Origin: Paenibacillus sp. PvR098
Lineage (GTDB): Bacteria > Bacillota > Bacilli > Paenibacillales > NBRC-103111
Length of the DNA: 64,000 nt
Reading direction: 5' to 3'
Assembly: GCF_017833255.1 (NCBI RefSeq)
Contig: NZ_JAFIBU010000001.1
Span: forward strand, 496,001 to 560,000
Positions 45,644-55,509 of the stretch are shown one piece after another. The notes beneath the pieces are model-generated. The model was given only the letters and a program-made list of their open reading frames with translations, did not search any database and had not been told where the DNA came from. How positions within the stretch are numbered: position 1 is the first letter of the stretch; each line of letters begins with the position of its first letter. The translations under genes and the position numbers were made by a program.

Positions 45644-48600
45644 ATGAGCAGCAGCAGTACGGCGCAGAAACGCGACAGGTTTGAGATGCTGATGCATCAG
45701 GCGGGCGTTCCGACAGATGTAGTTCAGTCTTTTTTTTCGGACGGGTATATTGATAAGGTAGAGACGAGCCGTAAAAATAAGGAATGGGTCTTCTTTATCG
45801 TTAAAAGCCAAATTGTTCCCTCCGATATATACCGTTCCTTCTGTAAGATGATCCGCGATAAGTTTTCACATATTGCCGCGATTCGTTTCGTGTTGCAGTA
45901 CACCACGGAAGTAAAACCGGAAGCGGTCGCGGATGAGTATTGGGACATGTTCATCGAGTGGGTACAGCGGGAGGCAGCGTCCATCAATGGGTGGATGACT
46001 AAAGCGCATATTGAAGTGAAAGATAATGTGCTGACGCTTCATTTGCTAGATTCCATCGGGCTTGAGCTGGCGAAGAAGAAAAATATCGGCGGCTTGATTC
46101 AGAGCTATTTCAGTAATTTCTTCGGTGTTGATTTTCTTGTAAAGTATGCCGTGAGTGGGTCACGGGAGCAAGAGATGGAGAAATTCGCAAAGCAGATTGC
46201 TCAAGAAGAAAAAGAGGTCACGAGTGTCATTATGACGGCGGTGGAAGCGGAGAACGAGGCGGCATCGCAGTCGAATGAAGAAATCAAGCTAATGGTCGGC
46301 TATGACATTAAGGAACAAGCCGTGCCTTTACAGGAAGTGCAAGACGAGGAGAAGAAAATTACGGTGCAAGGAACCGTATTTGGCTTGGATGTAAAGGAGC
46401 TCAAAAACGGAAGCACCTTATATATGTTTAACGTCACCGATTTTACCGATTCCATTATGGTCAAGGCGTTCGCCAAAACGAAGGACGACGTTAAAATCTA
46501 CAATCTCATTACCAATGGTAAATGGTTGAAGCTGCGTGGGCGGGTAGAATACGACCGATTTATGCAAATACCCGAGCTAGTTATGATTCCTTCCGATGTG
46601 AACGAGGTCGTGGGCCCGCCGGATCGTAAGGATGATGCGGCGGAGAAGCGCGTTGAGTTTCACCTGCATACGTCGATGAGCACGATGGACGGCATTACTC
46701 CTGTGGATCAATATATTAAAACAGCGGCCAAGTGGGGGCACAAAGCGATCGCCGTCACCGATCACAGCGGTGTTCAGAGCTTTCCCGAAGCCTATAAAGC
46801 CTCCAAGAAACACGGAATTAAGGTCATTTACGGACTTGAAGCCAATGTCGTTAACGATTCGGTCCAAGTGGTCATGAATGCGACGGATGTCGCGCTTGCT
46901 GACGCGGAGTATGTTATTTTCGACATTGAGACGACCGGTCTGTCCGTGACCAGTAACAAGATTATTGAAATCGCTGGCGTCAAAATGAGGGAAGGCAAGG
47001 AAATTGACCGTTTTGCTACGTTTATTGATCCGCATGAACGGATTCCATACAACATCCAGCAGTTGACCAACATTACCGATGATATGGTAAAGGGAGCTCC
47101 GGAACTTGAAGAGATGCTGCCTAAATTCATCGATTTTGTCGGGGACAGCATTCTGGTGGCACACAACGCCAGGTTCGATATCGGATTTATTCAATCCAAT
47201 TGTAAGCGGCTTGGCTTACCTGAAGTGAAGAATCCGGTGCTGGACACGCTGGAGCTGTCGCGTCTATTGTTCCCGACACTCAAAAACCACCGGCTCAACA
47301 CGCTTTCGGACAAATTCAAGGTTAGTCTGGACAACCATCACCGGGCTATTGACGATTCGATTGCGCTTGGTTTTGTTCTATTTCATCTATTGAAGGAAGT
47401 GGGCGACAGGGGGTATACACAGCTGGATCGGCTTAACGATCAGGTTGGCAAAAACCTGGCTACTCAGCGGCCGTTCCACTGTTGTATTTATGCCAAGAAC
47501 ATGATAGGCAAAAAGAACCTGTTCTCGCTGGTATCCTTATCCCATACGGAATATTTTCACCGGGTAGCTTGCATTCCGAAAAGCAAGCTGCAGGAAATGC
47601 GCGAAGGCCTCATCATCTCTTCCGGGTGCGAAAAGGGCGAGTTTTTTGAGACGGTGCTCAACAAATCCGTGGAAGAAGCGGAGAACGTCGCAGCGTTCTA
47701 TGATGTGTTGGAGATTCAACCGATCGGCATCAATATGCATTTGGTGGATAAAGGTTTGGTTGGCAGCCCAGCGCAATTAGAAGATGCGAATCGCAAAATT
47801 ATTGAGATCGGGCGCAAGCTTGGAAAGCCGGTTATTGCCACTGGGAATGTGCACTACCTGCAACCGCGTGAAAAAATTTCACGGGATATAACGATCCACG
47901 GGATTACAGGGTTCAGCCCACTGAAAGATATCCGTAAACCGGATGTTCATTTCCGTACGACTAAGGAGATGGTGGCGGAATTCGAATATCTGGGAAAAGA
48001 TATTGCCCATCAGGTTGTAGTAACAAACACCTCTGAGCTTGCGGATCAATTCGAAGAGCTGGAGCTGTTCCCGACGAAGCTCTTCACGCCGATTATCGAG
48101 GGCGCGGATGATGAAATCCGCAACACATGCTATGAAACGGCACGGCAGATTTATGGGGAACCGATTCCGGAAGTGGTGACAGCGCGGCTGGAGAAAGAAT
48201 TGGTGCCGATCATCAAATACGGCTTCTCTGCGAACTATTTGATATCCGAGCGACTTGTAAAAAAGTCGAACCAAGACGGATATCTCGTCGGCTCCCGGGG
48301 GTCTGTCGGCTCCTCCGTCGTTGCTACGTTTCTGGGTATTTCTGAGGTTAACCCCTTGCCTCCTCATTATGTATGCAAATCGTGCAAACACAGTGACTGG
48401 ATTCTCGACGGTTCGATTCCGAGCGGTTTCGACCTGCCGGATAAAAACTGCCCGAATTGCGGCGAGAAGCTTAAGGGTGAAGGCCAGGACATTCCGTTCG
48501 AGACGTTCCTTGGCTTCAAAGGGGATAAAGTACCCGATATCGACCTTAACTTCTCTGGCGAGTATCAGCCGCATGCTCACAACTACACGAAGGTGCTATT

Positions 48601-49957
48601 TGGCGAGAAGAATGTATTCCGGGCCGGAACCATCGGTACGGTTGCAGAAAAGACGGCGTATGGCTTCGTCAAAAAATATGAAGAAGAGCAAGGTAAAAAG
48701 TGGCGCGGAGCCGAGATAAATCGGCTTGCTATGGGCTGTACAGGTGTTAAGCGAAGCACCGGACAGCATCCCGGAGGGATCGTTGTCGTTCCGGATTATA
48801 TTGATGTTGATGATATTACACCGGTTCAGTTCCCTGCCGACGATAAGAATTCGGAATGGAAGACAACGCATTTCGATTACCACGCGTTTGACGCGAACCT
48901 GCTCAAGCTTGATATTCTGGGACACGATGACCCGACCATGATGCGGATGCTGCAGGATTTGACAGGTGTCGATCCAACGGCGATTCCGATGAACGATCCG
49001 AAAGTGATGAGCATGTTTCATTCCGTAGAGGCGCTTGGTGTGACGCCGGCGCAGATTCGTACGCCGGTGGCGACGTATGGCGTCCCAGAGATGGGAACGA
49101 AATTTGTTCGTCAAATGCTTGAAGAGGCGAGGCCGTCCAGCTTCGCGGACCTACTTCAAATTTCCGGCTTGTCTCATGGAACGGGAGTGTGGCTTGGCAA
49201 TGCGCAGGAGCTAATCAAAAAAGGCATTTGTACGATCAAATCGGTGATCGGCTGCCGTGACGACATCATGCTGTATTTGATTTATAAAGCGGGGATGGAT
49301 GCCGGACTTGCATTTAAAATTACTGAAAGCGTGCGTAAGGGTAAAGGGCTGACAGAAGAGTGGAAGGAAGACATGAAAAAGCACAACGTCCCGCAGTGGT
49401 ATATCGATTCCTGCGAGAAGATCGAATATATGTTTCCGAAGGCGCATGCCTCCGCCTATGTTATTTCCGCCGTACGTACGGCTTACTTTAAGCTGTACCA
49501 TCCGATTGCTTATTACGCAACCTATTTCTCGGTTCGGGCGACGGACTTTGAGATTGAGCTTTTGTGTCAAGGCTATGATCCGATTCTTCGCAGGCTTTTG
49601 GAGATTGAGGAGAAGGGCTTCCAAGCCTTGCCCAAAGAGAAAAATATGATATCCATTCTCGAGATGGCGCTGGAGATGACGGCACGGGGTTTCACGTTCA
49701 AGAGCATTGATTTGTACAAATCAGATGCTACGAAGTTTCTGATTGAAGGCGACTCGCTCATTCCACCGTTCTCGGCTATCGGTGGGATTGGTGAAAATGC
49801 GGCGAAAAATATTGCCGCTGCCAAAAATGATGGGCCATTCCTATCCATAGAGGATTTTCAGACCCGAAGCAAGGCGTCAAAGACGATTGTTGAAATTCTT
49901 GCCGGCATGGGCTGCTTCCGCGGTTTGCCGGAGACAAACCAGCTTTCGTTGTTTTAA
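45644..49957 (+). CDS. polC: DNA polymerase III alpha subunit, PolC type
   Basis: Replicative polymerase of low-GC Gram-positives, 1437 aa. Domains: N-terminal and OB-fold (to about 325), PHP with FHLHTSMSTMDG (about 339) interrupted by the 3'-5' exonuclease with FDIETTG (Asp427), zinc site CKSCKHSDW and CPNCGEKL, palm motif PDIDLNFSGEYQ, finger and helix-hairpin-helix regions. It ends NQLSLF, the beta-clamp-binding motif. ATG 45644 follows TAGGAGGTCA. An intragenic sigma-D-like site lies at 45802-45828. Confidence 0.97.
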   Translation: MSSSSTAQKRDRFEMLMHQAGVPTDVVQSFFSDGYIDKVETSRKNKEWVFFIVKSQIVPSDIYRSFCKMIRDKFSHIAAIRFVLQYTTEVKPEAVADEYWDMFIEWVQREAASINGWMTKAHIEVKDNVLTLHLLDSIGLELAKKKNIGGLIQSYFSNFFGVDFLVKYAVSGSREQEMEKFAKQIAQEEKEVTSVIMTAVEAENEAASQSNEEIKLMVGYDIKEQAVPLQEVQDEEKKITVQGTVFGLDVKELKNGSTLYMFNVTDFTDSIMVKAFAKTKDDVKIYNLITNGKWLKLRGRVEYDRFMQIPELVMIPSDVNEVVGPPDRKDDAAEKRVEFHLHTSMSTMDGITPVDQYIKTAAKWGHKAIAVTDHSGVQSFPEAYKASKKHGIKVIYGLEANVVNDSVQVVMNATDVALADAEYVIFDIETTGLSVTSNKIIEIAGVKMREGKEIDRFATFIDPHERIPYNIQQLTNITDDMVKGAPELEEMLPKFIDFVGDSILVAHNARFDIGFIQSNCKRLGLPEVKNPVLDTLELSRLLFPTLKNHRLNTLSDKFKVSLDNHHRAIDDSIALGFVLFHLLKEVGDRGYTQLDRLNDQVGKNLATQRPFHCCIYAKNMIGKKNLFSLVSLSHTEYFHRVACIPKSKLQEMREGLIISSGCEKGEFFETVLNKSVEEAENVAAFYDVLEIQPIGINMHLVDKGLVGSPAQLEDANRKIIEIGRKLGKPVIATGNVHYLQPREKISRDITIHGITGFSPLKDIRKPDVHFRTTKEMVAEFEYLGKDIAHQVVVTNTSELADQFEELELFPTKLFTPIIEGADDEIRNTCYETARQIYGEPIPEVVTARLEKELVPIIKYGFSANYLISERLVKKSNQDGYLVGSRGSVGSSVVATFLGISEVNPLPPHYVCKSCKHSDWILDGSIPSGFDLPDKNCPNCGEKLKGEGQDIPFETFLGFKGDKVPDIDLNFSGEYQPHAHNYTKVLFGEKNVFRAGTIGTVAEKTAYGFVKKYEEEQGKKWRGAEINRLAMGCTGVKRSTGQHPGGIVVVPDYIDVDDITPVQFPADDKNSEWKTTHFDYHAFDANLLKLDILGHDDPTMMRMLQDLTGVDPTAIPMNDPKVMSMFHSVEALGVTPAQIRTPVATYGVPEMGTKFVRQMLEEARPSSFADLLQISGLSHGTGVWLGNAQELIKKGICTIKSVIGCRDDIMLYLIYKAGMDAGLAFKITESVRKGKGLTEEWKEDMKKHNVPQWYIDSCEKIEYMFPKAHASAYVISAVRTAYFKLYHPIAYYATYFSVRATDFEIELLCQGYDPILRRLLEIEEKGFQALPKEKNMISILEMALEMTARGFTFKSIDLYKSDATKFLIEGDSLIPPFSAIGGIGENAAKNIAAAKNDGPFLSIEDFQTRSKASKTIVEILAGMGCFRGLPETNQLSLF
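45802..45828 (+). promoter_or_regulatory. Sigma-D-like promoter motif inside polC
   Basis: TAAA (45802-45805), 15 bp, TCCGATAT (45821-45828). It matches TAAA-N15-GCCGATAT at 11 of 12 positions. It is inside the 5' part of polC, so it could be chance or an intragenic promoter. No new ORF starts just downstream. Confidence 0.35.
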
Positions 49958-49984
49958 ACTGAAGGGGTTGTCGTTTTCATATTA

Positions 49985-50014
49985 TTGCAAAACCAGCGGT
50001 ACTTATGGTATAAT
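49985..50014 (+). promoter_or_regulatory. Sigma-A promoter of the rimP-nusA-infB operon
   Basis: TTGCAA (49985-49990), 18-bp spacer, TATAAT (50009-50014, consensus). It begins 28 bp after the polC stop and gives a leader of about 95 nt before rimP. Confidence 0.8.
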
Positions 50015-50046
50015 CTTCTACGGTAACAATGTTATATCTCGTAACC

Positions 50047-50077
50047 AGAGAGTGGGGAAACCCACTCTTTACATTTT
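50047..50077 (+). terminator. Weak terminator-like hairpin in the rimP-nusA leader
   Basis: AGAGTGGG (50049-50056), GAAA tetraloop, CCCACTCT (50061-50068), with the T tract broken as TTTACATTTT (50068-50077). It lies about 25 bp after the likely start site and 38 bp before rimP. Stable hairpin but poor T tract, the type that often needs NusA. Confidence 0.6.
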
Positions 50078-50114
50078 GTATAAGGCATTAAGCGAGTGAA
50101 TAGGAGGAAACAGG

Positions 50115-50573
50115 TTGAGCACACACATCAAATCCACAGTGGAAGAGCTGGTCCAGCCTTTTTTGGACGAGAACGGATTTGAGCTGGTCGACATCGAGTA
50201 TGTCAAGGAAGGCGGGAACTGGTTTCTGCGGGTTTATGTTGATAAGGAAGCCGGTATTGACATCGACGACTGCGGACGCGTCAGTGAGTATCTGAGCGAA
50301 AAGCTGGACGAAAAGGACCCCATTCCAAGTGCATATTTCCTTGAAGTATCATCGCCGGGAGCAGAGCGACCATTAAAGAAAACTCAAGACTATCACAAGG
50401 CGGTTGGAGAACATGTTTTCGTTACAACCTATGAGACTGTGGATGGCTTGAAGGAGTTCGAGGGCAAGCTTATTTCGTTCGATGAGCAAACAGTAGAGAT
50501 TGAGGTTGGCAAGAAAAAGCATGTGATTCCTTTTGCGAAAGTCGCAAGCGCGCGGCTTGCTATTGTATTCTGA
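50115..50573 (+). CDS. rimP: Ribosome maturation factor RimP
   Basis: Assists 30S assembly. It is 152 aa, with [36 protein letters not shown] and [14 protein letters not shown], the RimP pattern. TTG 50115 follows TAGGAGGAAA. First gene of the operon that carries nusA and infB, the widely conserved order. Confidence 0.95.
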   Translation: MSTHIKSTVEELVQPFLDENGFELVDIEYVKEGGNWFLRVYVDKEAGIDIDDCGRVSEYLSEKLDEKDPIPSAYFLEVSSPGAERPLKKTQDYHKAVGEHVFVTTYETVDGLKEFEGKLISFDEQTVEIEVGKKKHVIPFAKVASARLAIVF

Positions 50574-50630
50574 CGATGCATTGCTGCTAAATAACGGTCC
50601 GCATGATATGAGAGGGGGAACTCCATTCAA

Positions 50631-51731
50631 ATGAACATGGATTTTATCGAAGCATTAAATGAAATTGAAAGAGAAAAGGGCATTGCTAAAGAAGTGCTCA
50701 TAGATGCCATCGAGGCGGCTTTGATTTCTGGTTATAAAAGGAATTTTAATACTGCTCAGAACGTTCGTGTCGATATTAACCGACATACGGGTCTGATCAA
50801 AGTATACGCACGCAAGGCAGTTGTGGACGAGGTGCTCGATCCTAGGCTTGAGATTTCATTGCATGCCGCGCGGGAAATGAATCAAAACTATCAATTAAAC
50901 GACATTGTCGAAATCGAAGTGACACCGCGGGATTTCGGACGAATTGCGGCGCAGACCGCAAAGCAAGTAGTCACACAGCGGATCCGTGAAGCGGAACGCG
51001 GTTTGATATATAACGCTTATGTGGACAAGGAAGAAGATATCGTCAACGGAATCGTACAGCGTCAGGATCAACGGAATCTGTATATCGATCTCGGCAAGAT
51101 TGAGGCGGTTATGCCGCTCGGCGAGCTGATGCCCACGGATAAATTCAAACAAGGCGACCGGGTTAAAGCTTACATCACGAAAGTAGAGAATACGACCAAA
51201 GGTCCGCAAATTGTGCTGTCACGTACTCACCCAGGCCTGCTTAAACGACTGTTCGAGCTGGAAGTTCCTGAGATTTTCCAAGGCGTGGTTGAAATTCGAT
51301 CGGTGGCTCGTGAAGCTGGGTTCCGCTCTAAAATTGCCGTTCACTCCCGTAATGAGGAAGTTGATCCGGTCGGCTCCTGCGTAGGTCCAAAGGGTATGCG
51401 CGTACAGACGATCGTGAGCGAGCTGAAAGGCGAGAAAATCGATATTGTCCGCTGGATGGAAAGCATTGAGGAATATGTGGCCAATGCACTTAGCCCGTCT
51501 AAGGTTCTGGAAGTGCAGGTGTTCGAAACAGAAAAAATGGCTCGAGTCATCGTTCCCGATTATCAGTTATCTCTTGCGATCGGAATTAAAGGGCAGAACG
51601 CCCGACTTGCCGCAAAGCTGACGGGTTGGAAGATCGACATCAAGAGTGAGACTCAAGCGGAGCAAGAGTACGGACGTCCTAAATCTTATTCTGAAGAGAT
51701 TATGCATCAGGATTCGGTCAGCATCGATTAA
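50631..51731 (+). CDS. nusA: Transcription elongation/termination factor NusA
   Basis: Binds RNA polymerase and promotes pausing and termination. It is 366 aa: N-terminal polymerase-binding domain, S1 (about 135-200), KH1 and KH2 (about 225-345). DPVGSCVGPKGMRVQTIVSE and SLAIGIKGQNARLAAKLTG mark the KH domains. It lacks the extra C-terminal repeats of proteobacterial NusA. ATG 50631 follows GAGGGGGAA; an in-frame ATG 50637 is also possible. Confidence 0.97.
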   Translation: MNMDFIEALNEIEREKGIAKEVLIDAIEAALISGYKRNFNTAQNVRVDINRHTGLIKVYARKAVVDEVLDPRLEISLHAAREMNQNYQLNDIVEIEVTPRDFGRIAAQTAKQVVTQRIREAERGLIYNAYVDKEEDIVNGIVQRQDQRNLYIDLGKIEAVMPLGELMPTDKFKQGDRVKAYITKVENTTKGPQIVLSRTHPGLLKRLFELEVPEIFQGVVEIRSVAREAGFRSKIAVHSRNEEVDPVGSCVGPKGMRVQTIVSELKGEKIDIVRWMESIEEYVANALSPSKVLEVQVFETEKMARVIVPDYQLSLAIGIKGQNARLAAKLTGWKIDIKSETQAEQEYGRPKSYSEEIMHQDSVSID

Positions 51732-51775
51732 TATCGGCAGGTCGGTTGGTTAGCCATACGGGAGGGGATAAAACG

Positions 51776-52093
51776 ATGAAGCAACGAAAAATACCTCTGC
51801 GCAAATGCGTTGCCTGCCAACAAATGATGCCTAAGAAAGAACTCATCCGTGTGGTAAAGACTCCCGACAATGAGCTTCATATCGATTTGACGGGGAAGAG
51901 AGCGGGGCGCGGGGCTTACTTGTGTGGCAAGCAGTCCTGCTTCAAGCTGGCCAAAAAGTCGCGTGCATTGGATCGCGCTCTGAAGTCTTCGGTCAGTCCG
52001 AACATTTACGATGCGCTTGAACAGGATTTCATTAAGGTGGAAGACGAGTTTATTGCCGGAAAAGATGCGGTGAACGATGAAGATGAAGAATGA
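51776..52093 (+). CDS. rnpM: RNase P modulator RnpM (YlxR)
   Basis: Small RNA-binding protein, 105 aa from ATG 51776. It begins MKQRKIPLRKCVACQQM and has KRAGRGAYLCGKQSCF, the YlxR pattern; B. subtilis YlxR has been reported to modulate RNase P. GGGAGGGG (51761-51768) sets the start; the longer ATG 51746 reading has no ribosome site. The tail is acidic and overlaps ylxQ by 17 bp. Confidence 0.93.
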   Translation: MKQRKIPLRKCVACQQMMPKKELIRVVKTPDNELHIDLTGKRAGRGAYLCGKQSCFKLAKKSRALDRALKSSVSPNIYDALEQDFIKVEDEFIAGKDAVNDEDEE

Positions 52094-52376
52094 TAAATAT
52101 CTCTCGAATTTAGGCCTTGCAATGCGGGCCGGTAAGCTAGTCAGTGGTGAGGAAATGGTCATCGATGCAGTACGAAGCGGCCAGGCAAAGCTGGTCATTG
52201 TAGCTGAAGATGCGTCCGAGGGCACGTTCAAAAAAGTAAATGATAAATGCAGTTATTATGGAGTTCCTATTCAGCAGTACGGCCGTCGGGATCAGCTTGG
52301 CGCAAGCATCGGTAAGGAAACGCGAGTCGTGATTGCAGTAACGGACGCGGGTTTTGCACGCATGTTGAAGCAGTAG
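52077..52376 (+). CDS. ylxQ: YlxQ, L7Ae-family RNA-binding protein
   Basis: Kink-turn RNA-binding protein of the L7Ae/L30e family, 99 aa. It has LGLAMRAGKLVSGEEMVIDA and KLVIVAEDASEGTFKKV. ATG 52077 overlaps the rnpM tail; a second in-frame ATG is at 52083. Conserved between rnpM and infB in Bacillales. Confidence 0.92.
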   Translation: MKMKNDKYLSNLGLAMRAGKLVSGEEMVIDAVRSGQAKLVIVAEDASEGTFKKVNDKCSYYGVPIQQYGRRDQLGASIGKETRVVIAVTDAGFARMLKQ

Positions 52377-52400
52377 GAGAACGTACGGAGGTGGACTGTA

Positions 52401-55145
52401 TTGACAAAACAAGACAATAGTAAAGACAAAGTTAGAGTGTATGAGTATGCCAAGTCTTTGAACATGAGTAGTAAAGAGATCATCACAATTTTGAAAAGAC
52501 TGGGTAAATCGGTTAACAATCATATGAGCGTAATGGAGAATGATGCGGTGGAAAGTGTAGAGAAGTTTTTCAAAGACGTAAAAGCAAATGCAGCAGCTAA
52601 GAGAAATGATGGAGCAGCGGTTGCAAAACCGGCTGATAAACCGGCAGGAGGCCAAGAGCCTAAGCAACAGACGGTTGCCGTTCAACCGAAACCGGAGCAA
52701 AGACAGCCGGCAGCGCAAGTGCAATCGGCGGCACCGAGACAAAGCAACGCCCCTTCTTCAAGCAGACCGCAAGGCCAAAGCGGCGGACAATCAGGCAGAC
52801 CGCAAGGTGGCCAAGGTCAAGGAGGTTCATCATCTTCCAGCAGACCGCAAGGCGACAGCAGACAAGGTCAAGGTCAGAATCGTCAAGGCGGTCAAGGAAG
52901 CGGGCGTCCCCAAGGTCAAGGTCAGGGAGGCGGGTTTAACCGCGGCGGTGGCCAAGGTCAAGGTCAAGGCAGTGGAAGGCCTCAAGGTCAAGGTCAGGGA
53001 GGCGGATTTAACCGCAGTGGTCAAGGCGGTCAAGGTTCGACTGGCGGCAGTCAAGGCGGACGAGGTCCCGGACAACGTCCGCAAGGGCAGCAAGGCGGAG
53101 GTCAACAGGCGCAAAGGCCAGATTCCCGCAGAGGCGGTTTCGACCAGCGCAGCGGAGGCAATCGGCCAGTCGGTGCTGGAACATCCAGACCGACTGGAAG
53201 CCCGGTCCAAGCGGATGGGGATGATAATGCAAACAAAGGTGCAGCAAACAAAAAAACAAAACCAGGCCAAAGACGTTTTGATGATTTTAGATCAGGCGGG
53301 AATAATAGAGGTCCTCAGAACCGCGGCAATCAAAGGAACCAGGGCAGAGGCGGAAGAAATAATTCTGAGCCACCAAAACCGAAGATTGACAACACGCCTA
53401 AGAAAATTATCGTTCGCGGTACAATGACCGTGGGTGAGATGGCTAAGGCGCTGCATAAGGATGCTTCCGAGGTCATTAAGAAGTTGTTGTTCCTGGGCGT
53501 CATGGCTACGATCAACCAAGAGCTCGATCTGGATGCAATCCAATTGCTGGCTTCCGATTATGGAGTGGAAGTTGAACTGAAGATTCCGGTTGAGGAAGAT
53601 AAGTTCGAACAGTTCGAGGAGAATGATGACGAAGCCGATCTGCTGGAGCGTCCACCGGTTGTAACGATCATGGGTCACGTTGACCATGGTAAAACGACAC
53701 TGCTCGATGCCATCCGCAAGACGAACGTCACGGAAGGCGAAGCCGGAGGCATTACACAGCATATCGGTGCGTATCAGGCGGAAACCAATGGCAAAAAAAT
53801 CACGTTCTTGGATACTCCTGGTCACGCTGCGTTCACATCGATGCGTGCCCGCGGCGCACAAGTGACGGATATTACGATCATTGTTGTAGCAGCGGATGAC
53901 GGCGTCATGCCGCAAACGGTTGAGGCGATCAGCCACGCTAAAGCGGCCAACGTGCCGATTATTGTTGCTGTTAACAAAATCGATAAACCGGATGCTAACG
54001 CAGACCGCATTAAGCAGGAGTTGACGGAATACGAGCTGGTGCCGGAAGAGTGGGGCGGGGATACGATCTTCTGCAACATTTCCGCTAAACAGCGCATCGG
54101 TCTTGAGAACCTGCTCGACATGATTTTACTGGTCGCCGAGGTACAGGAATTTAAAGCCAACCCGAATAAACGTGCAAGAGGTACGGTCATCGAGGCAGAG
54201 CTGGATAAGGGTAAAGGGCCGGTTGCACGCGTTCTGATCCAGCACGGTACGCTCAAAGTGGGCGACAGCTTCGTTGCTGGCGTTTGCTTCGGCCGCGTGA
54301 GAGCAATGGTGAACGATAAAGGTCGGAAGCTCAAAGAAGCAGGACCATCCACGCCGGTCGAGATTACCGGTTTAACCGAGGTACCGCAAGCTGGAGATCC
54401 GTTCCTCGCGTTTGAAGACGAGCGTAAAGCAAGAGCCATTGCTGAGAAGCGTGCGATAACGCTGCGTCAATCCGAGATGGGGGCAAATGCCCGCGTAACG
54501 CTGGATGATCTTTACAAACAGATCAAGGAAGGCGAAATCAAGGATCTCAACGTCATCATCAAAGCCGACGTGCAAGGTTCTGCCGAAGCGCTCAAAGGCT
54601 CGCTCGAGAAAATTGATGTTGAAGGCGCGCGTGTTAAAATATTGCACAGCGGTGTAGGCGCCGTTACGGAATCCGACGTTATTTTGGCATCGGCCTCCAA
54701 TGCGATCGTAATCGGCTTTAATGTTCGTCCTGAGCCACAAGCGAAGAATACGGCGGATCAGGAGAAAGTCGACATTCGTCTGCATAGCATCATTTATAAA
54801 GTGATGGAAGAGATTGAGCAAGCCATGAAAGGGCTGCTTGATCCGGAATATAAAGAAGTGGTTATCGGCCACGCGGAAGTGCGTAATATCTTTAAGGTCT
54901 CCAAAGTCGGTGTCATTGCCGGTTGTATGGTGACCGATGGCAAAATCGCACGAAACGCCGAAGTGCGGCTGGTGCGCGGTGGCATTGTGGTTTTCCAAGG
55001 GAAGATCGATTCGCTCAAGCGTTTCAAGGACGACGCAAAAGAAGTTGCGCAAGGCTACGAATGTGGTATATCTCTGGACAAATACAATGATATTAAAGAA
55101 GGGGACACGATTGAAGCCTTCGTAATGGAAACTGTAGAGAGGTGA
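52401..55145 (+). CDS. infB: Translation initiation factor IF-2
   Basis: GTPase that brings fMet-tRNA to the 30S subunit. It is 914 aa, about 200 longer than B. subtilis IF-2. The N-terminal IF2_N domain ([19 protein letters not shown]) is followed by a Gly/Gln/Arg-rich low-complexity linker (about residues 70-330). G1 is GHVDHGKT (425-432), G3 DTPGHAAF and G4 NKID. TTG 52401 follows GGAGGTGG. A shorter internal form, as in other bacteria, is possible but not shown. Confidence 0.97.
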   Translation: MTKQDNSKDKVRVYEYAKSLNMSSKEIITILKRLGKSVNNHMSVMENDAVESVEKFFKDVKANAAAKRNDGAAVAKPADKPAGGQEPKQQTVAVQPKPEQRQPAAQVQSAAPRQSNAPSSSRPQGQSGGQSGRPQGGQGQGGSSSSSRPQGDSRQGQGQNRQGGQGSGRPQGQGQGGGFNRGGGQGQGQGSGRPQGQGQGGGFNRSGQGGQGSTGGSQGGRGPGQRPQGQQGGGQQAQRPDSRRGGFDQRSGGNRPVGAGTSRPTGSPVQADGDDNANKGAANKKTKPGQRRFDDFRSGGNNRGPQNRGNQRNQGRGGRNNSEPPKPKIDNTPKKIIVRGTMTVGEMAKALHKDASEVIKKLLFLGVMATINQELDLDAIQLLASDYGVEVELKIPVEEDKFEQFEENDDEADLLERPPVVTIMGHVDHGKTTLLDAIRKTNVTEGEAGGITQHIGAYQAETNGKKITFLDTPGHAAFTSMRARGAQVTDITIIVVAADDGVMPQTVEAISHAKAANVPIIVAVNKIDKPDANADRIKQELTEYELVPEEWGGDTIFCNISAKQRIGLENLLDMILLVAEVQEFKANPNKRARGTVIEAELDKGKGPVARVLIQHGTLKVGDSFVAGVCFGRVRAMVNDKGRKLKEAGPSTPVEITGLTEVPQAGDPFLAFEDERKARAIAEKRAITLRQSEMGANARVTLDDLYKQIKEGEIKDLNVIIKADVQGSAEALKGSLEKIDVEGARVKILHSGVGAVTESDVILASASNAIVIGFNVRPEPQAKNTADQEKVDIRLHSIIYKVMEEIEQAMKGLLDPEYKEVVIGHAEVRNIFKVSKVGVIAGCMVTDGKIARNAEVRLVRGGIVVFQGKIDSLKRFKDDAKEVAQGYECGISLDKYNDIKEGDTIEAFVMETVER
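52911..53015 (+). repeat. 72-bp direct repeat in the IF-2 linker
   Basis: A 33-bp block beginning CAAGGTCAAGGTCAGGG (52911-52943) recurs at 52983-53015 with one base changed; period 72 bp (24 residues, with GGGFNR as marker). Shorter CAAGGTCAAGGTCAA units lie around it. It is in frame and extends the disordered linker. Confidence 0.85.
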
Positions 55146-55152
55146 TCCGCAA

Positions 55153-55509
55153 ATGGCTAAAATTCGCGTGGGCAGAGTCGGAGAACAAATCAAAAAAGAG
55201 CTGAGTCAAATCATTCAGTCGGAGCTGAAGGACCCCCGCATCGGTTTTATTACGGTGACGGGTGTCGATGTAACGAATGAGTTTTCTCATGCGAAAGTGT
55301 ATTTGAGTGTTCTCGGTAGTGATGAACAGAAGCAAGAAACATTGAAGGCACTGACCCGCAGCACCGGGTTTATCCGTTCGGAGCTTGGCAAGCGAATTCG
55401 GATGCGTAAGATTCCGGAATTGCTGTTCAAATTCGACGAGTCGATTGACTACGGTTCGAAGATTCAAGGGCTCCTTCAGAAGATTAATCAGGAGAATCCG
55501 AATGTATGA
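55153..55509 (+). CDS. rbfA: 30S ribosome-binding factor RbfA
   Basis: Cold-shock 16S maturation factor with one KH domain, 118 aa. It has RVGEQIKKELSQIIQSELKD and the C-terminal block RMRKIPELLFKFDESIDYG. ATG 55153 follows AGAGAGGTGATCC. In B. subtilis ylxP lies between infB and rbfA; here it is absent. The stop overlaps the next start (ATGA). Confidence 0.96.
   Translation: MAKIRVGRVGEQIKKELSQIIQSELKDPRIGFITVTGVDVTNEFSHAKVYLSVLGSDEQKQETLKALTRSTGFIRSELGKRIRMRKIPELLFKFDESIDYGSKIQGLLQKINQENPNV

Noticed and set aside
52830..53270. 146-codon minus-strand frame, Thr/Leu/Ala-rich, opposite the infB repeats
   Set aside because: Repeat-driven antisense shadow with no start signals.
52588..53427. 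279-codon alternative + frame inside infB
   Set aside because: It covers the low-complexity repeat region, where one frame without stops tends to open others. The product is a Lys/Val/Ala-rich shift of the same repeats with no ribosome site.
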